A DNA stretch of 64,000 nt from assembly GCF_003935895.2 (NCBI RefSeq), contig NZ_CP054058.1:3391177-3455176 (forward strand), given 5' to 3'. Positions 1-7,081 of the stretch are shown here, in pieces. How positions within the stretch are numbered: position 1 is the first letter of the stretch; every line of letters starts with the position of its first letter. This stretch comes from Scandinavium goeteborgense (GTDB lineage: Bacteria > Pseudomonadota > Gammaproteobacteria > Enterobacterales > Enterobacteriaceae). The notes under the pieces were generated by a model. The model did no database searches, had not been told where the DNA came from, and saw only the letters and a list, made by a program, of their open reading frames with translations. A program made the position numbers and the translations under genes.

Positions 1-74
1 ACGAGAGCAGCCAACGGATAGTCAGCGCCCTCGTCACCGGTCAGGGCATCGTCAAAACCCTGAACAGCGAGTAA
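1..74 (+). CDS. Flagellar P-ring assembly chaperone FlgA (LfgA-type), C-terminal fragment
   Basis: Only the last 23 codons are present, read in the third frame and ending at TAA 72-74. The tail has the pattern expected for the end of FlgA: SSQRIVSALVTGQGIV, close to the family's strand-rich end with a V-G-x-G-x-V turn. FlgA is a periplasmic chaperone for P-ring assembly. The call rests mainly on position, because flgA-flgM-flgN is the standard order and flgM-like and flgN-like genes follow. The rest of the gene lies outside the window. Confidence 0.55.
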   Translation, partial: ESSQRIVSALVTGQGIVKTLNSE

Positions 75-182
75 CGGAAATATTTTTTCTCTTTTGAGTT
101 AAGTTTTCCTTCCGATGTGTCGCCTGTTATTTGTGAAGAGCGAGGCAGACGCCCCCGGATGGTTAACAGGCTTGAGGTCAAA

Positions 183-467
183 ATGAAGATTGCCCCGATG
201 TCAGTAGAGAACATGGCCGCAGCAACGCAGTCAGGTTCCGGAACTAAATCGAAAAAAAACAATGATGTGGCTACGGTTGCTCCCCAGCAATCTGCCGATG
301 AGCTGACCCAAAGCTCGCTGCATTCCGCACAGGTTGCCCTGAACAACGATCCGCAGGATGACGTGGATATGGACAGTGTTACCCAGATGCAGGCCGCGCT
401 GGCGAATGGCAGCTTTACCGTCGATAACGATGAACTCGCAGCCTCAATGCTGAGTTTCTTCAATTAA
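183..467 (+). CDS. lfgM: FlgM-like anti-sigma-28 factor (lateral/Flag-2 type)
   Basis: A 94-residue protein. FlgM binds and inhibits the flagellar sigma factor FliA until it is exported through the finished hook-basal body. The N-terminal half is low-complexity and probably disordered, rich in Ala, Ser, Asn and Gln. The C-terminal third (VTQMQAALANGSFTVDNDEL) matches the FlgM sigma-binding helix pattern, in which a helix is followed by N-G-x-(F/L)-x-(V/M)-D. I start it at ATG 183, which follows a TGAGGT ribosome site; an in-frame ATG at 117 would only add a basic, unrelated leader. It diverges from the primary enterobacterial FlgM, which suggests the second flagellar system. It lies 15 bp upstream of the flgN-like gene. 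Confidence 0.72.
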   Translation: MKIAPMSVENMAAATQSGSGTKSKKNNDVATVAPQQSADELTQSSLHSAQVALNNDPQDDVDMDSVTQMQAALANGSFTVDNDELAASMLSFFN

Positions 468-482
468 AGAGAGTTACCTGAA

Positions 483-911
483 GTGAGTGACAAACTCGTC
501 CTGGTGAAAGCATTACTGCGCGGCATCCGTCTCGATGAAGAGCAATACGGAAGCTTACGCCAACTGCTCGAACAGCAAAGACTGTGCATGATCCGTCGCG
601 ATTGCGATGAATTAGAAAGTGTTAACCACAAAATCGAACAGCACTACGCTGAGCTGAGCGAACAGTCCAGGGTGCGCAGAAATGCCCTTCAGGAGCTGGG
701 ATTAACCGTCGATCGGACCGGAATCGAGACCGTTTTTAGCTGGCTGCCCACGCCGCAAAAAACGGCCGCGATGACTGCCTGGAAGCAGCTGGAAAATCAG
801 GCCAGACGTTGCAAATCCTATAATGAAAAAAACGGCGAGTTGCTGATTCGCCAACAGGAATTTGCACAAACCTTTTTGGGTAACAAACCGGATTACCTCT
901 ACCATCCCTGA
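483..911 (+). CDS. lfgN: FlgN-like flagellar export chaperone (lateral/Flag-2 type)
   Basis: A 142-residue, largely helical protein with a GTG start at 483, 15 bp after the flgM-like stop. FlgN is the cytoplasmic chaperone for the hook-associated proteins FlgK and FlgL. The length (about 140 aa), the helical-hairpin composition with many Glu, Gln and Leu, and the position at the end of flgA-flgM-flgN fit the family. The segment LLEQQRLCMIRRDCDELESV is typical of the FlgN N-terminal helix. A stem-loop follows at 923-947, so this is probably the last gene of its transcript. Confidence 0.7.
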   Translation: MSDKLVLVKALLRGIRLDEEQYGSLRQLLEQQRLCMIRRDCDELESVNHKIEQHYAELSEQSRVRRNALQELGLTVDRTGIETVFSWLPTPQKTAAMTAWKQLENQARRCKSYNEKNGELLIRQQEFAQTFLGNKPDYLYHP

Positions 912-922
912 TGCGCCTTCCT

Positions 923-947
923 GAGGTGGAAGCTACGTTTCCACCTC
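923..947 (+). terminator. Stem-loop after the flgN-like gene
   Basis: A perfect 9-bp inverted repeat (GAGGTGGAA / TTCCACCTC) starts 12 bp after the flgN-like stop codon. A T-rich stretch (ctattttt) comes only about 10 bp later, so it is a weak intrinsic terminator. It separates the flgN transcript from the sigma-54 type promoter at 991. Confidence 0.5.
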
Positions 948-990
948 TGCCCCAGCTATTTTTAACTCATTGAATACTCACACATTAAAA

Positions 991-1006
991 CTGGCATGAA
1001 TATTGC
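991..1006 (+). promoter_or_regulatory. Sigma-54 (RpoN) type promoter
   Basis: The sequence CTGGCATGAATATTGC matches the RpoN consensus YTGGCACG-N4-TTGC at all core positions except one C to T change. The invariant GG (993-994) and GC (1005-1006) are exactly 10 bp apart. Transcription should start near 1018, about 40 bp before the ATG at 1059. In lateral (Flag-2) flagellar systems the enhancer-binding protein LafK works with sigma-54, which would place the next two genes in the flagellar regulon. That last step is inference, as no lafK is in the window. Confidence 0.72.
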
Positions 1007-1058
1007 GAGAGGTTCTCTATACCTCAATTCATAATGCCGGTTAGTTGCAGAGAATGTT

Positions 1059-2006
1059 ATGCCACAGATTGATTACCACCAACCCGAATTCGTTCGTCAT
1101 TACCTGAGCCTGCCTGATGCCAACCCTGAGCGGGTTATCGCCCTGAACTGGGCACAGGAAACTCGCCTGAGTTTACACCTGGACAACACTGCCACCTGCG
1201 GCGCGCTGCTGCAAAAGCCAGATGCATTTGTGCTGCACAGCGAGAAGCGTGACGCCAGCGACGACGCCGGAGCGCTGTCCCCGCGCGCGCGCCTGCTCAA
1301 TCAGGCTTCTTTCGATATTTTGACCCTGCATCCTCTGTCAGCGGATATCCGCCTGTATGCCCTCGGCATTCTGCTCTCTTTCGCCGAAAAAAATCCGGGT
1401 GACAGCGACGAGACCCTCGCGCTGCTGGCAACGCTGCCGGAGAAAATGCGCGATCATTTACAGCAGGGTGTGCTGCAGGCCCAGTTCCAGCAAATGCCGT
1501 CGGTGCCAGCCTTGCAGCGCAAGCTGATTTCCGGCCTCGCCGAGCAAGAATTTAACTGGGATATGCTGCCAGACAGCCAGCGTAAGCAAGTGCTGCCGCT
1601 GCAAATTAGCCTGCTGGCATTGCAGGATGAAAACAGCGAAGCGCTGCTGCAACAGCAGCTGGCAGAGCTGTGGGAAACCAGCGCTTCGGCCAGTTTCGAT
1701 ACCCAGCCGTGGATGATGGAAAACTACTTGCTGTATCGTCTCTATCACGACGTTTTCCCGTGCCATGAACATGATTCCGCCGAGCAGCGTTTTCTGCTGC
1801 TGAACGCCGATTACTTCATGCTGAAATCCCTGTTCAGCCTGTGGGTGATGGACGGCTCTACCCTGAGCGAAGATGAGATTGTCGCGCTGGTCGCGATGTT
1901 CGAACAGTGGCGTCACACCCCAGCGGCACAGGATTACTACCAGCAGCTTCTGGCCTCCCCTCCTGGCGGGGCACTGCTGAGCGCGTTCTCCCTCCTGGTC
2001 CGTTAA
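1059..2006 (+). CDS. FliB/LafV-like protein of the flagellar locus
   Basis: A 315-residue protein encoded between the flgN-like gene and a glycosyltransferase. The start IDYHQPEFVRHY and the C-terminal pattern (ENYLLYRLYHDVFP, about residues 221-234, then YFMLKSLFSLWVM) resemble FliB-type flagellin lysine N-methylases. FliB proteins carry an N-terminal cluster of cysteines thought to bind an iron-sulfur cluster. That cluster is missing here: the first 60 residues hold a single Cys in NTATCGAL. The protein is also shorter than FliB (about 400 aa). It may be a degenerate or non-catalytic relative. It probably acts on flagellin or flagellar assembly, given the sigma-54 promoter at 991. The family call is tentative. 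Confidence 0.5.
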   Translation: MPQIDYHQPEFVRHYLSLPDANPERVIALNWAQETRLSLHLDNTATCGALLQKPDAFVLHSEKRDASDDAGALSPRARLLNQASFDILTLHPLSADIRLYALGILLSFAEKNPGDSDETLALLATLPEKMRDHLQQGVLQAQFQQMPSVPALQRKLISGLAEQEFNWDMLPDSQRKQVLPLQISLLALQDENSEALLQQQLAELWETSASASFDTQPWMMENYLLYRLYHDVFPCHEHDSAEQRFLLLNADYFMLKSLFSLWVMDGSTLSEDEIVALVAMFEQWRHTPAAQDYYQQLLASPPGGALLSAFSLLVR

Positions 2007-2015
2007 CTTTCCCCG

Positions 2016-2040
2016 CCGGGGCGGATACGTCACGCCCCGG
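2016..2040 (+). other. GC-rich stem-loop between the FliB-like and glycosyltransferase genes
   Basis: An 8-bp inverted repeat (CCGGGGCG / CGCCCCGG, 2016-2023 and 2033-2040) starts 9 bp after the stop at 2006. There is no T tract, so it may stabilise the upstream message or attenuate readthrough rather than terminate fully. The glycosyltransferase gene starts 27 bp later without another obvious promoter. Confidence 0.4.
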
Positions 2041-2067
2041 TGCTGTGAGCTTGATGAAAAACTGATT

Positions 2068-4617
2068 ATGTCATTACCCCCGACCCCGAATAAAAGCCCG
2101 TTATCGATGGTGAAAACCCTGGATTCCGGGCGTGAACTGCCGTTTGTCAGCGTAGTAACGCCCACCTGGAATCGCGCCGCCTTTTTGCCCTATCTGTTGT
2201 ACATGTTCCGCTACCAGGACTATCCGGCCGACCGTCGCGAGTTGGTTATCCTTGATGACTCGCCGCAGAGTAATGAGAAGATCATTCATGCGCTGACCCA
2301 GGGAAAGCCGGAGGCGTTTAATATTCGCTACGTCCATTCGCCGGAACGCCTGGATTTGGGGCGCAAGCGCAACATGTTGAACGCGCTGGCGCAGGGGGAA
2401 TACATCGTCTGTATGGATGACGACGATTACTATCCTCGCGATAAAATCTCCTACACCATCGGCATGATGCAGCGTCACCGGGCGCTGATTTCGGGCTCCG
2501 ATCAGATTGCCATCTGGTACAGCCACATTAACCGCATCTTTAAAACGCGCTCGTTTGGCGAAAATCACATTCTCAACGGGACGTTCTGTTATCACCGCAA
2601 CTACCTGAAAAAGCACCGCTATGAGGATGACTGCAACCTGGCGGAAGAAAAAGGCTTCACCAACAACTTCACGGTAAAACCGCTGCAGCTGCCAGCCGAA
2701 CGCACGATCCTGTGTGTCTCGCACAGCCAAAACACCTTTGATAAAGATTTTGTCCTTGGCAGCAGCCAGGCCCTGGAGACCACGCTGGATGAATGGGTCA
2801 GCGACCCGATGCTTAAAACCTGGTATCACGGTTTGCATAATGCCGCACACGGGCAGCGCCTCGACTGGAGCCACGTCGATCAGTTTGTGGTTATCAATCT
2901 TGATAAGCGTGCAGACCGCTTGCAGCACATTCGAAACGAGCTGAACCTGCTCGGCATCCCGGCGGAGAAAATCACCCGTCTGAGCGCGGTGGAAGACAGA
3001 CAAGGCCAGAGCGGACGCCGCCAGTCGCACCTTCAGGCGCTCCAACTGGCGCAGGAGAAAGGCTGGAAAAACTACCTGCTGCTGGAAGATGACGCCGTCA
3101 TTCTGAAGCAGGAAAAACACGTCCAGGCGCTGAAAAAGCTGCTGAATGCGTTACCGGTCCTGCCGTGGGAAGTGATTCTGTTGGGTGCCAGTGTGCAGAC
3201 CGGCAGCGAGCTGAAAAGCTTTGATAACCTGGTGCGCGCCAGCAGCTGCGATCACATCTGTGCCTATCTGGTGAACGCCCCTTCTTACGCCACGCTACTG
3301 CGTCAGATGCAGGAAGACCTTTCCACCACCCTCGAAGAACAGTGGCAGCCGCTGCTTCGCCAGGGGAAATGGCTGGCCTTTTATCCGAGCGTTGCTTACC
3401 AGAAGCCCGGCATCAGCGATATTACCGGCGAATACAGCGACATGACTCAGCACTATTTCAGTCGGCTGCCGAGTAATACCGACAGCATGAAAAACGCCGC
3501 GCCGACCGAGCAAATACTCAGCCAGACGATTGGCTTCTTTATGGAAACAGCTTTCCATTACCAGATCTATAAACCGATGCTGGATGTGCTGCTGGCTCAG
3601 GGCTATCAGTGCGAGCTATTGATCAACGACCGGACGCCGAAGGAGTTTATTCACGAGATGCAGGACTGCCTGTCATCGCTGGATAACCCGCAGCTGCGCG
3701 GCAGCCTGCTGTCAAAAGTGGCCGAGCGTCGGCAGAAATATGGCTGCCTCGTCAGTCCATACTATTCGCCGGTGATTAACGGCCTGGCCGACGTGCACGT
3801 TCGCGCCATGTACGGCCTGGCCAAAGAGGAATGGAACCACGCCTGGTGGAATACGTTTTATCAGCACATTCTCTGCTACAGCCACCATTCCCAGCAGGCG
3901 CTGAATATTAACGGCAACGCGGTGCTGGTTGGCAATCCCCGCTTCGATGCCTGGCACAATCAGCAGTTCGACCGGGAACTTCCGGCGTCACTCAGAATTG
4001 ATCCGGCGAAACCCACGCTGCTGTATGCCCCGACTTATGGCGCGCTCAGCTCGATCCCACACTGGGCAGAGAAGCTGCATAACCTGAGCCATCAGTACAA
4101 TGTGATTACCAAGCTGCATCACGGCACGCTGTGCCGCGCGGAAGAGAAAGCCTCGCTGAGCCTGGTCAAACGGTATCTGAAACGCCACGTTAGCGAACAT
4201 CAGCACACCCTGGCCCTGCTGGAAAAAGCTGATTTTGTGATAACTGACAACAGCGGCTTTATCTTCGATGCCATTCACGCCGGGAAGCGCACTATTCTGC
4301 TGAACTGGGAAGGAATGGACGACCTGTTGAAAGACGGGGCCAGCTATTCCACGGCCAACAGTGCGGACCAAAAGATTCGGGAAATCTTGCCCAGCGCGGG
4401 AAATATCGAAACGCTGGTCAGTTTGCTGAAAGAGGAAACGCGCTGGTCTGAAGTGGATAAAGCGATGCAGGAATGTCGGGAATATTATTGCGATGCCTTC
4501 CTGGATGGTCAGGCGGCAACCCGTGCGGCGAAAGTGATCGCCAACGCACTGGAGCCCTCATCGGCGGCAGGAAATAACACGCTGTTAGCCAGCCTTCAGA
4601 AGAAGTTATTTAGCTAA
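2068..4617 (+). CDS. Three-domain glycosyltransferase (GT2 + GT25 + CDP-glycerol transferase-like)
   Basis: An 849-residue cytoplasmic protein with three transferase-like modules. Residues about 25-230 form a GT2 fold, with VVTPTWNRAAF at the N-terminus and the acidic metal site DDDDY at 117-121. Residues about 270-450 look like GT25 (LPS galactosyltransferase type), with VVINLDKRADRL near 273 and EDD at 340-342. Residues about 510-830 resemble TagF/CDP-glycerol glycerophosphotransferases, with LLYAPTYG near 651 and TDNSGFIFDAIHAGK near 726. The gene sits behind the FliB-like gene under the same sigma-54 type promoter, so flagellin glycosylation is the likely role; surface glycan synthesis is the alternative. 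The ribosome site before ATG 2068 is weak and ATG 2107 is possible. Confidence 0.72.
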   Translation: MSLPPTPNKSPLSMVKTLDSGRELPFVSVVTPTWNRAAFLPYLLYMFRYQDYPADRRELVILDDSPQSNEKIIHALTQGKPEAFNIRYVHSPERLDLGRKRNMLNALAQGEYIVCMDDDDYYPRDKISYTIGMMQRHRALISGSDQIAIWYSHINRIFKTRSFGENHILNGTFCYHRNYLKKHRYEDDCNLAEEKGFTNNFTVKPLQLPAERTILCVSHSQNTFDKDFVLGSSQALETTLDEWVSDPMLKTWYHGLHNAAHGQRLDWSHVDQFVVINLDKRADRLQHIRNELNLLGIPAEKITRLSAVEDRQGQSGRRQSHLQALQLAQEKGWKNYLLLEDDAVILKQEKHVQALKKLLNALPVLPWEVILLGASVQTGSELKSFDNLVRASSCDHICAYLVNAPSYATLLRQMQEDLSTTLEEQWQPLLRQGKWLAFYPSVAYQKPGISDITGEYSDMTQHYFSRLPSNTDSMKNAAPTEQILSQTIGFFMETAFHYQIYKPMLDVLLAQGYQCELLINDRTPKEFIHEMQDCLSSLDNPQLRGSLLSKVAERRQKYGCLVSPYYSPVINGLADVHVRAMYGLAKEEWNHAWWNTFYQHILCYSHHSQQALNINGNAVLVGNPRFDAWHNQQFDRELPASLRIDPAKPTLLYAPTYGALSSIPHWAEKLHNLSHQYNVITKLHHGTLCRAEEKASLSLVKRYLKRHVSEHQHTLALLEKADFVITDNSGFIFDAIHAGKRTILLNWEGMDDLLKDGASYSTANSADQKIREILPSAGNIETLVSLLKEETRWSEVDKAMQECREYYCDAFLDGQAATRAAKVIANALEPSSAAGNNTLLASLQKKLFS

Positions 4618-4623
4618 AAAAAA

Positions 4624-4649
4624 CGCCCTTCAATGCAGATTGAAGGGCG
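4624..4649 (-). terminator. Terminator between glycosyltransferase and EAL genes
   Basis: A perfect 11-bp stem (CGCCCTTCAAT / ATTGAAGGGCG) with a 4-base loop. On the - strand it is followed by a run of T residues (the A run at 4616-4623), so it is a strong intrinsic terminator for the EAL gene. It probably also ends the convergent glycosyltransferase transcript. Confidence 0.8.
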
Positions 4650-4655
4650 ATATGA

Positions 4656-5474
4656 TTACTCGTCGGTTTCGCTATTGACGTCCATGTCGGGCTCGAAGAC
4701 TTCGTCATCCGAATATTTTTCGAGGAACGTCTCTTTGGTTATCGGCCGTGAGAATAAATACCCCTGCCCCAGCGACACATTCTCTTTCAGCAGGAAAGAA
4801 ACCTGCTGCAAAGTTTCAATCCCTTCCGCAATCACTTTAATATTATTACGGTGAGCTTCAAGAATAATTTCCCGGGTTTCGTTCAGACGGCTTTTCGCCA
4901 TCAAACGACGGTCCAGCTTAATATAGTCGGCTTGCCATGAATTATTTTTAAGCTCGAGCATTAACAGACTATAAATATCACCCCAGGCAATTGTAAAACC
5001 ATGCTCTTTGAGCGTTTTCAGGTTCGCGATCATCTGTTGAGTCAGAATGGCATCTTCACCCGTTATCTCCAGAATAATCTGTGGCGGAGAAATAGAGTAA
5101 CGTGCCGCCTGTGCAATCACCAGCTCAGAATAGTCAGCCCGCAATAACTCTGTTTTAGAGATATTGATGTTATAGAGCCTGTCGTCCTCAGTCTCAGGGA
5201 AGTAGCGGTTGATGTATTCGAATGACTCGTTGACCAGATAGTGCCCAAGGTTGACGATGCCGGTACCATGACGCTCAAGGCTCGCGATAAACCGGAACGG
5301 AAGAATAGTTTCCCGCAGGTATTGCCCGCGAATGAGAATTTCTCCGCCGGTACATTTGAACAACGAGAGATCAAACAGCGGCTGGAACCAGATATCAACA
5401 GGGAACGGTTTTTGGTTGTTCGATATTCGTTTGATAATGATGTCAGATATTACTTTTTCGCGGGATTCGTTCAT
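4656..5474 (-). CDS. Degenerate EAL-domain protein
   Basis: A 272-residue stand-alone EAL domain without transmembrane or sensor segments. EAL proteins hydrolyse cyclic di-GMP or, when degenerate, act as binding or protein-interaction modules. The signature is EIL at 45-47 instead of EAL. Retained residues include N104, E136 in LEITGE, K186 in YIKLD and the EGIET glutamates near 217-220. The loop normally reading DDFGTG is WGDIYS (164-169), so the first of the two aspartates is replaced by Gly165. Reduced or absent phosphodiesterase activity is likely. Beside a flagellar locus and upstream of fimbrial genes, a role in the motile-to-sessile switch is plausible but unproven. Confidence 0.8.
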   Translation of the reverse strand: MNESREKVISDIIIKRISNNQKPFPVDIWFQPLFDLSLFKCTGGEILIRGQYLRETILPFRFIASLERHGTGIVNLGHYLVNESFEYINRYFPETEDDRLYNINISKTELLRADYSELVIAQAARYSISPPQIILEITGEDAILTQQMIANLKTLKEHGFTIAWGDIYSLLMLELKNNSWQADYIKLDRRLMAKSRLNETREIILEAHRNNIKVIAEGIETLQQVSFLLKENVSLGQGYLFSRPITKETFLEKYSDDEVFEPDMDVNSETDE

Positions 5475-5705
5475 TATATGGGGTTTCGCTGCGGGAATGT
5501 TCTTAATGTTGAAAGATGATTTTTAATGATGAAATACTAAACTTAACGCCATAGGAGCGCAAGTTTTAAACTCACTGCAAGTGTAAAGGAACTAATGGCG
5601 GTATATTTCGCCATCGCTGAGTTTTATTTTAAATAAAGTATCATAACAACAAGCGTTGACTTCCCATTAGACTTCAAAATGAGTTCGCGTTTCTCGCCCA
5701 GGTGA

Positions 5706-5733
5706 CACACTCCGCCAGAAATGGCGAAGTGTG
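5706..5733. other. Stem-loop in the 5475-5819 intergenic region
   Basis: The 345-bp AT-rich gap between the sialyltransferase and EAL genes holds no convincing gene. It does hold a hairpin with two arms (CACACT-c-CGCCA and TGGCG-a-AGTGTG), a GAAA loop and one internal mismatch. GAAA tetraloops stabilise RNA hairpins, so this may act in the RNA between the two - strand genes. No T tract follows on either strand, which argues against a normal terminator. Confidence 0.35.
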
Positions 5734-5819
5734 AAGAATAAACCATGCTAACGGGATGTAGTGAAAGTCTCTGCTGAAAGAGATAGAAGAAATTATATAA
5801 TGAAACGCTTGTCTTTAAA

Positions 5820-6986
5820 TCAATCCATCCATCCCGATATGTTCTTTTCACTAAGTTGGTTATTCTCGATAAGCTGTTGAATAACTGGTTTATTTAAAAC
5901 CTCTGAACGAGTATCACCCTCACCTATAACATGGCGGAATTGCGCTTTGGGGAGGGTATAAATCAACGTTGTGAACGTGCTTATAATCTCACACAAAGGA
6001 ATCCCGGCCAATTGCAGGGCTTCAAAAGGTAATGCATTAGGGATCATATAGGTATTCGGCCCTAACTCATCTTTAATCTTTTCCCGATTTTCTTTGTGAT
6101 TAATGGGGTGAGCCTTAAAGATAATCTGATCATTATCCTTTATGACACCCTGAGATTTCAACGCACGAATTTTGATAATTTGTTGCTCAGTAAGTGTATC
6201 ATCTTCAGACTTACCGAAACGTCCTGATCCTAAATACAGAAGACTATTTGGTCGCATTATTTTAGCGGCCACTTCCAATAATAAAGCAGTATCGACATTT
6301 AACAATGAAAGGCAAAATGCTTGCTGCGGTTTTGTCAGAGTGTAAAAATTATTATTGTTCAAGCTCACCATATTGGATGATAAATAATTAAACAATGGAG
6401 AATTGTCATGACATCTCAATTCAAATTCGTTAATTAAATGATAAGTCGTATTGAAAAACTCATGCCATGTATAGTTCATCATCGCTGGCCACTGGCTGCG
6501 ATCGCCGTGGTCAAAAGGCCGAACATTCTCTCTCAATAAGCCCATGAGTTTTTCAGTACAATTTCGTTTCTGGTGCAGAAAATCGACTTCAGATAACTGA
6601 TGCATAGCATTACGTTCTACAACGCCTGCTGAGCCGTCATCATAAACATGAATATGTATTTTATCTCTTGGAACCAGTCGCGCCACATAACTTACGAGAG
6701 GGAACAACTCTACAAGACACCAGTAAATATTCACATGCAGTGAGATTTTATCTGGTTTAAATTCACCTATGAGTTTCAATATATATGTAACAAATTCAGG
6801 TGATATTCTGGATATCTGCCGATAATATTTTGCCTGCGTGCCTTTAAGCTTCTGTTCAGAAATTTCGTTTCTATACCAGCCAATGACTTTAACCACATTT
6901 TTATCATTTGCACATTTTGCAAAGTCGATCATCTGTGGGATAACTGGGACAGACACTGAACTCAAATACACCTTTAACTCTTTCAT
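5820..6986 (-). CDS. GT80-family-like sialyltransferase
   Basis: A 388-residue protein with the three landmarks of bacterial GT80 sialyltransferases. They are a D-D-G motif (HVYDDGS, D116-G118), an HP motif (IIFKAHP, H293-P294) and the C-terminal SS/ST site, here TT at 339-340 followed by LIYTLPK, in the arrangement seen in Pasteurella/Photobacterium enzymes. GT80 enzymes transfer sialic acid from CMP-Neu5Ac to galactose-containing glycans. No neuA, neuB, neuC or sialic acid uptake gene is nearby, so the donor pathway must lie elsewhere or the substrate differs. The gene is AT-richer than its neighbours, suggesting horizontal transfer. There is no signal peptide, so it is probably cytoplasmic. 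Confidence 0.68.
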   Translation of the reverse strand: MKELKVYLSSVSVPVIPQMIDFAKCANDKNVVKVIGWYRNEISEQKLKGTQAKYYRQISRISPEFVTYILKLIGEFKPDKISLHVNIYWCLVELFPLVSYVARLVPRDKIHIHVYDDGSAGVVERNAMHQLSEVDFLHQKRNCTEKLMGLLRENVRPFDHGDRSQWPAMMNYTWHEFFNTTYHLINEFELRCHDNSPLFNYLSSNMVSLNNNNFYTLTKPQQAFCLSLLNVDTALLLEVAAKIMRPNSLLYLGSGRFGKSEDDTLTEQQIIKIRALKSQGVIKDNDQIIFKAHPINHKENREKIKDELGPNTYMIPNALPFEALQLAGIPLCEIISTFTTLIYTLPKAQFRHVIGEGDTRSEVLNKPVIQQLIENNQLSEKNISGWMD

Positions 6987-7044
6987 TTAATCTTACTACT
7001 TTCGAATTTGTTTTCAATGGAAGGCGGGAATAGCGACGTGCAGA

Positions 7045-7072
7045 CGGACGTCCCGAAAATACGGGACGTCCG
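7045..7072 (-). terminator. Strong stem-loop after the AI-2E permease gene
   Basis: A perfect 11-bp stem (CGGACGTCCCG / CGGGACGTCCG) with a 6-base loop, 10 bp beyond the permease stop codon at 7082. No T tract follows on the - strand, so termination may be partial. The sialyltransferase gene starts 59 bp further on. Confidence 0.55.
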
Positions 7073-7081
7073 GTAAAGCAA

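Noticed and set aside
99-118. A possible sigma-28 promoter (TTAAGTTT ... TCCGATGT) upstream of the flgM-like gene
   Set aside because: The two halves are only 4 bp apart, where sigma-28 needs about 11, so the resemblance is not meaningful.
2101-3120. A 339-codon open frame opposite the glycosyltransferase gene
   Set aside because: It lies wholly inside a gene with clear domains and has no recognisable motifs.
5624-5851. A 75-codon open frame overlapping the sialyltransferase end
   Set aside because: No ribosome site; it overlaps the sialyltransferase stop and the stem-loop at 5706, and the translation has no domain-like pattern.
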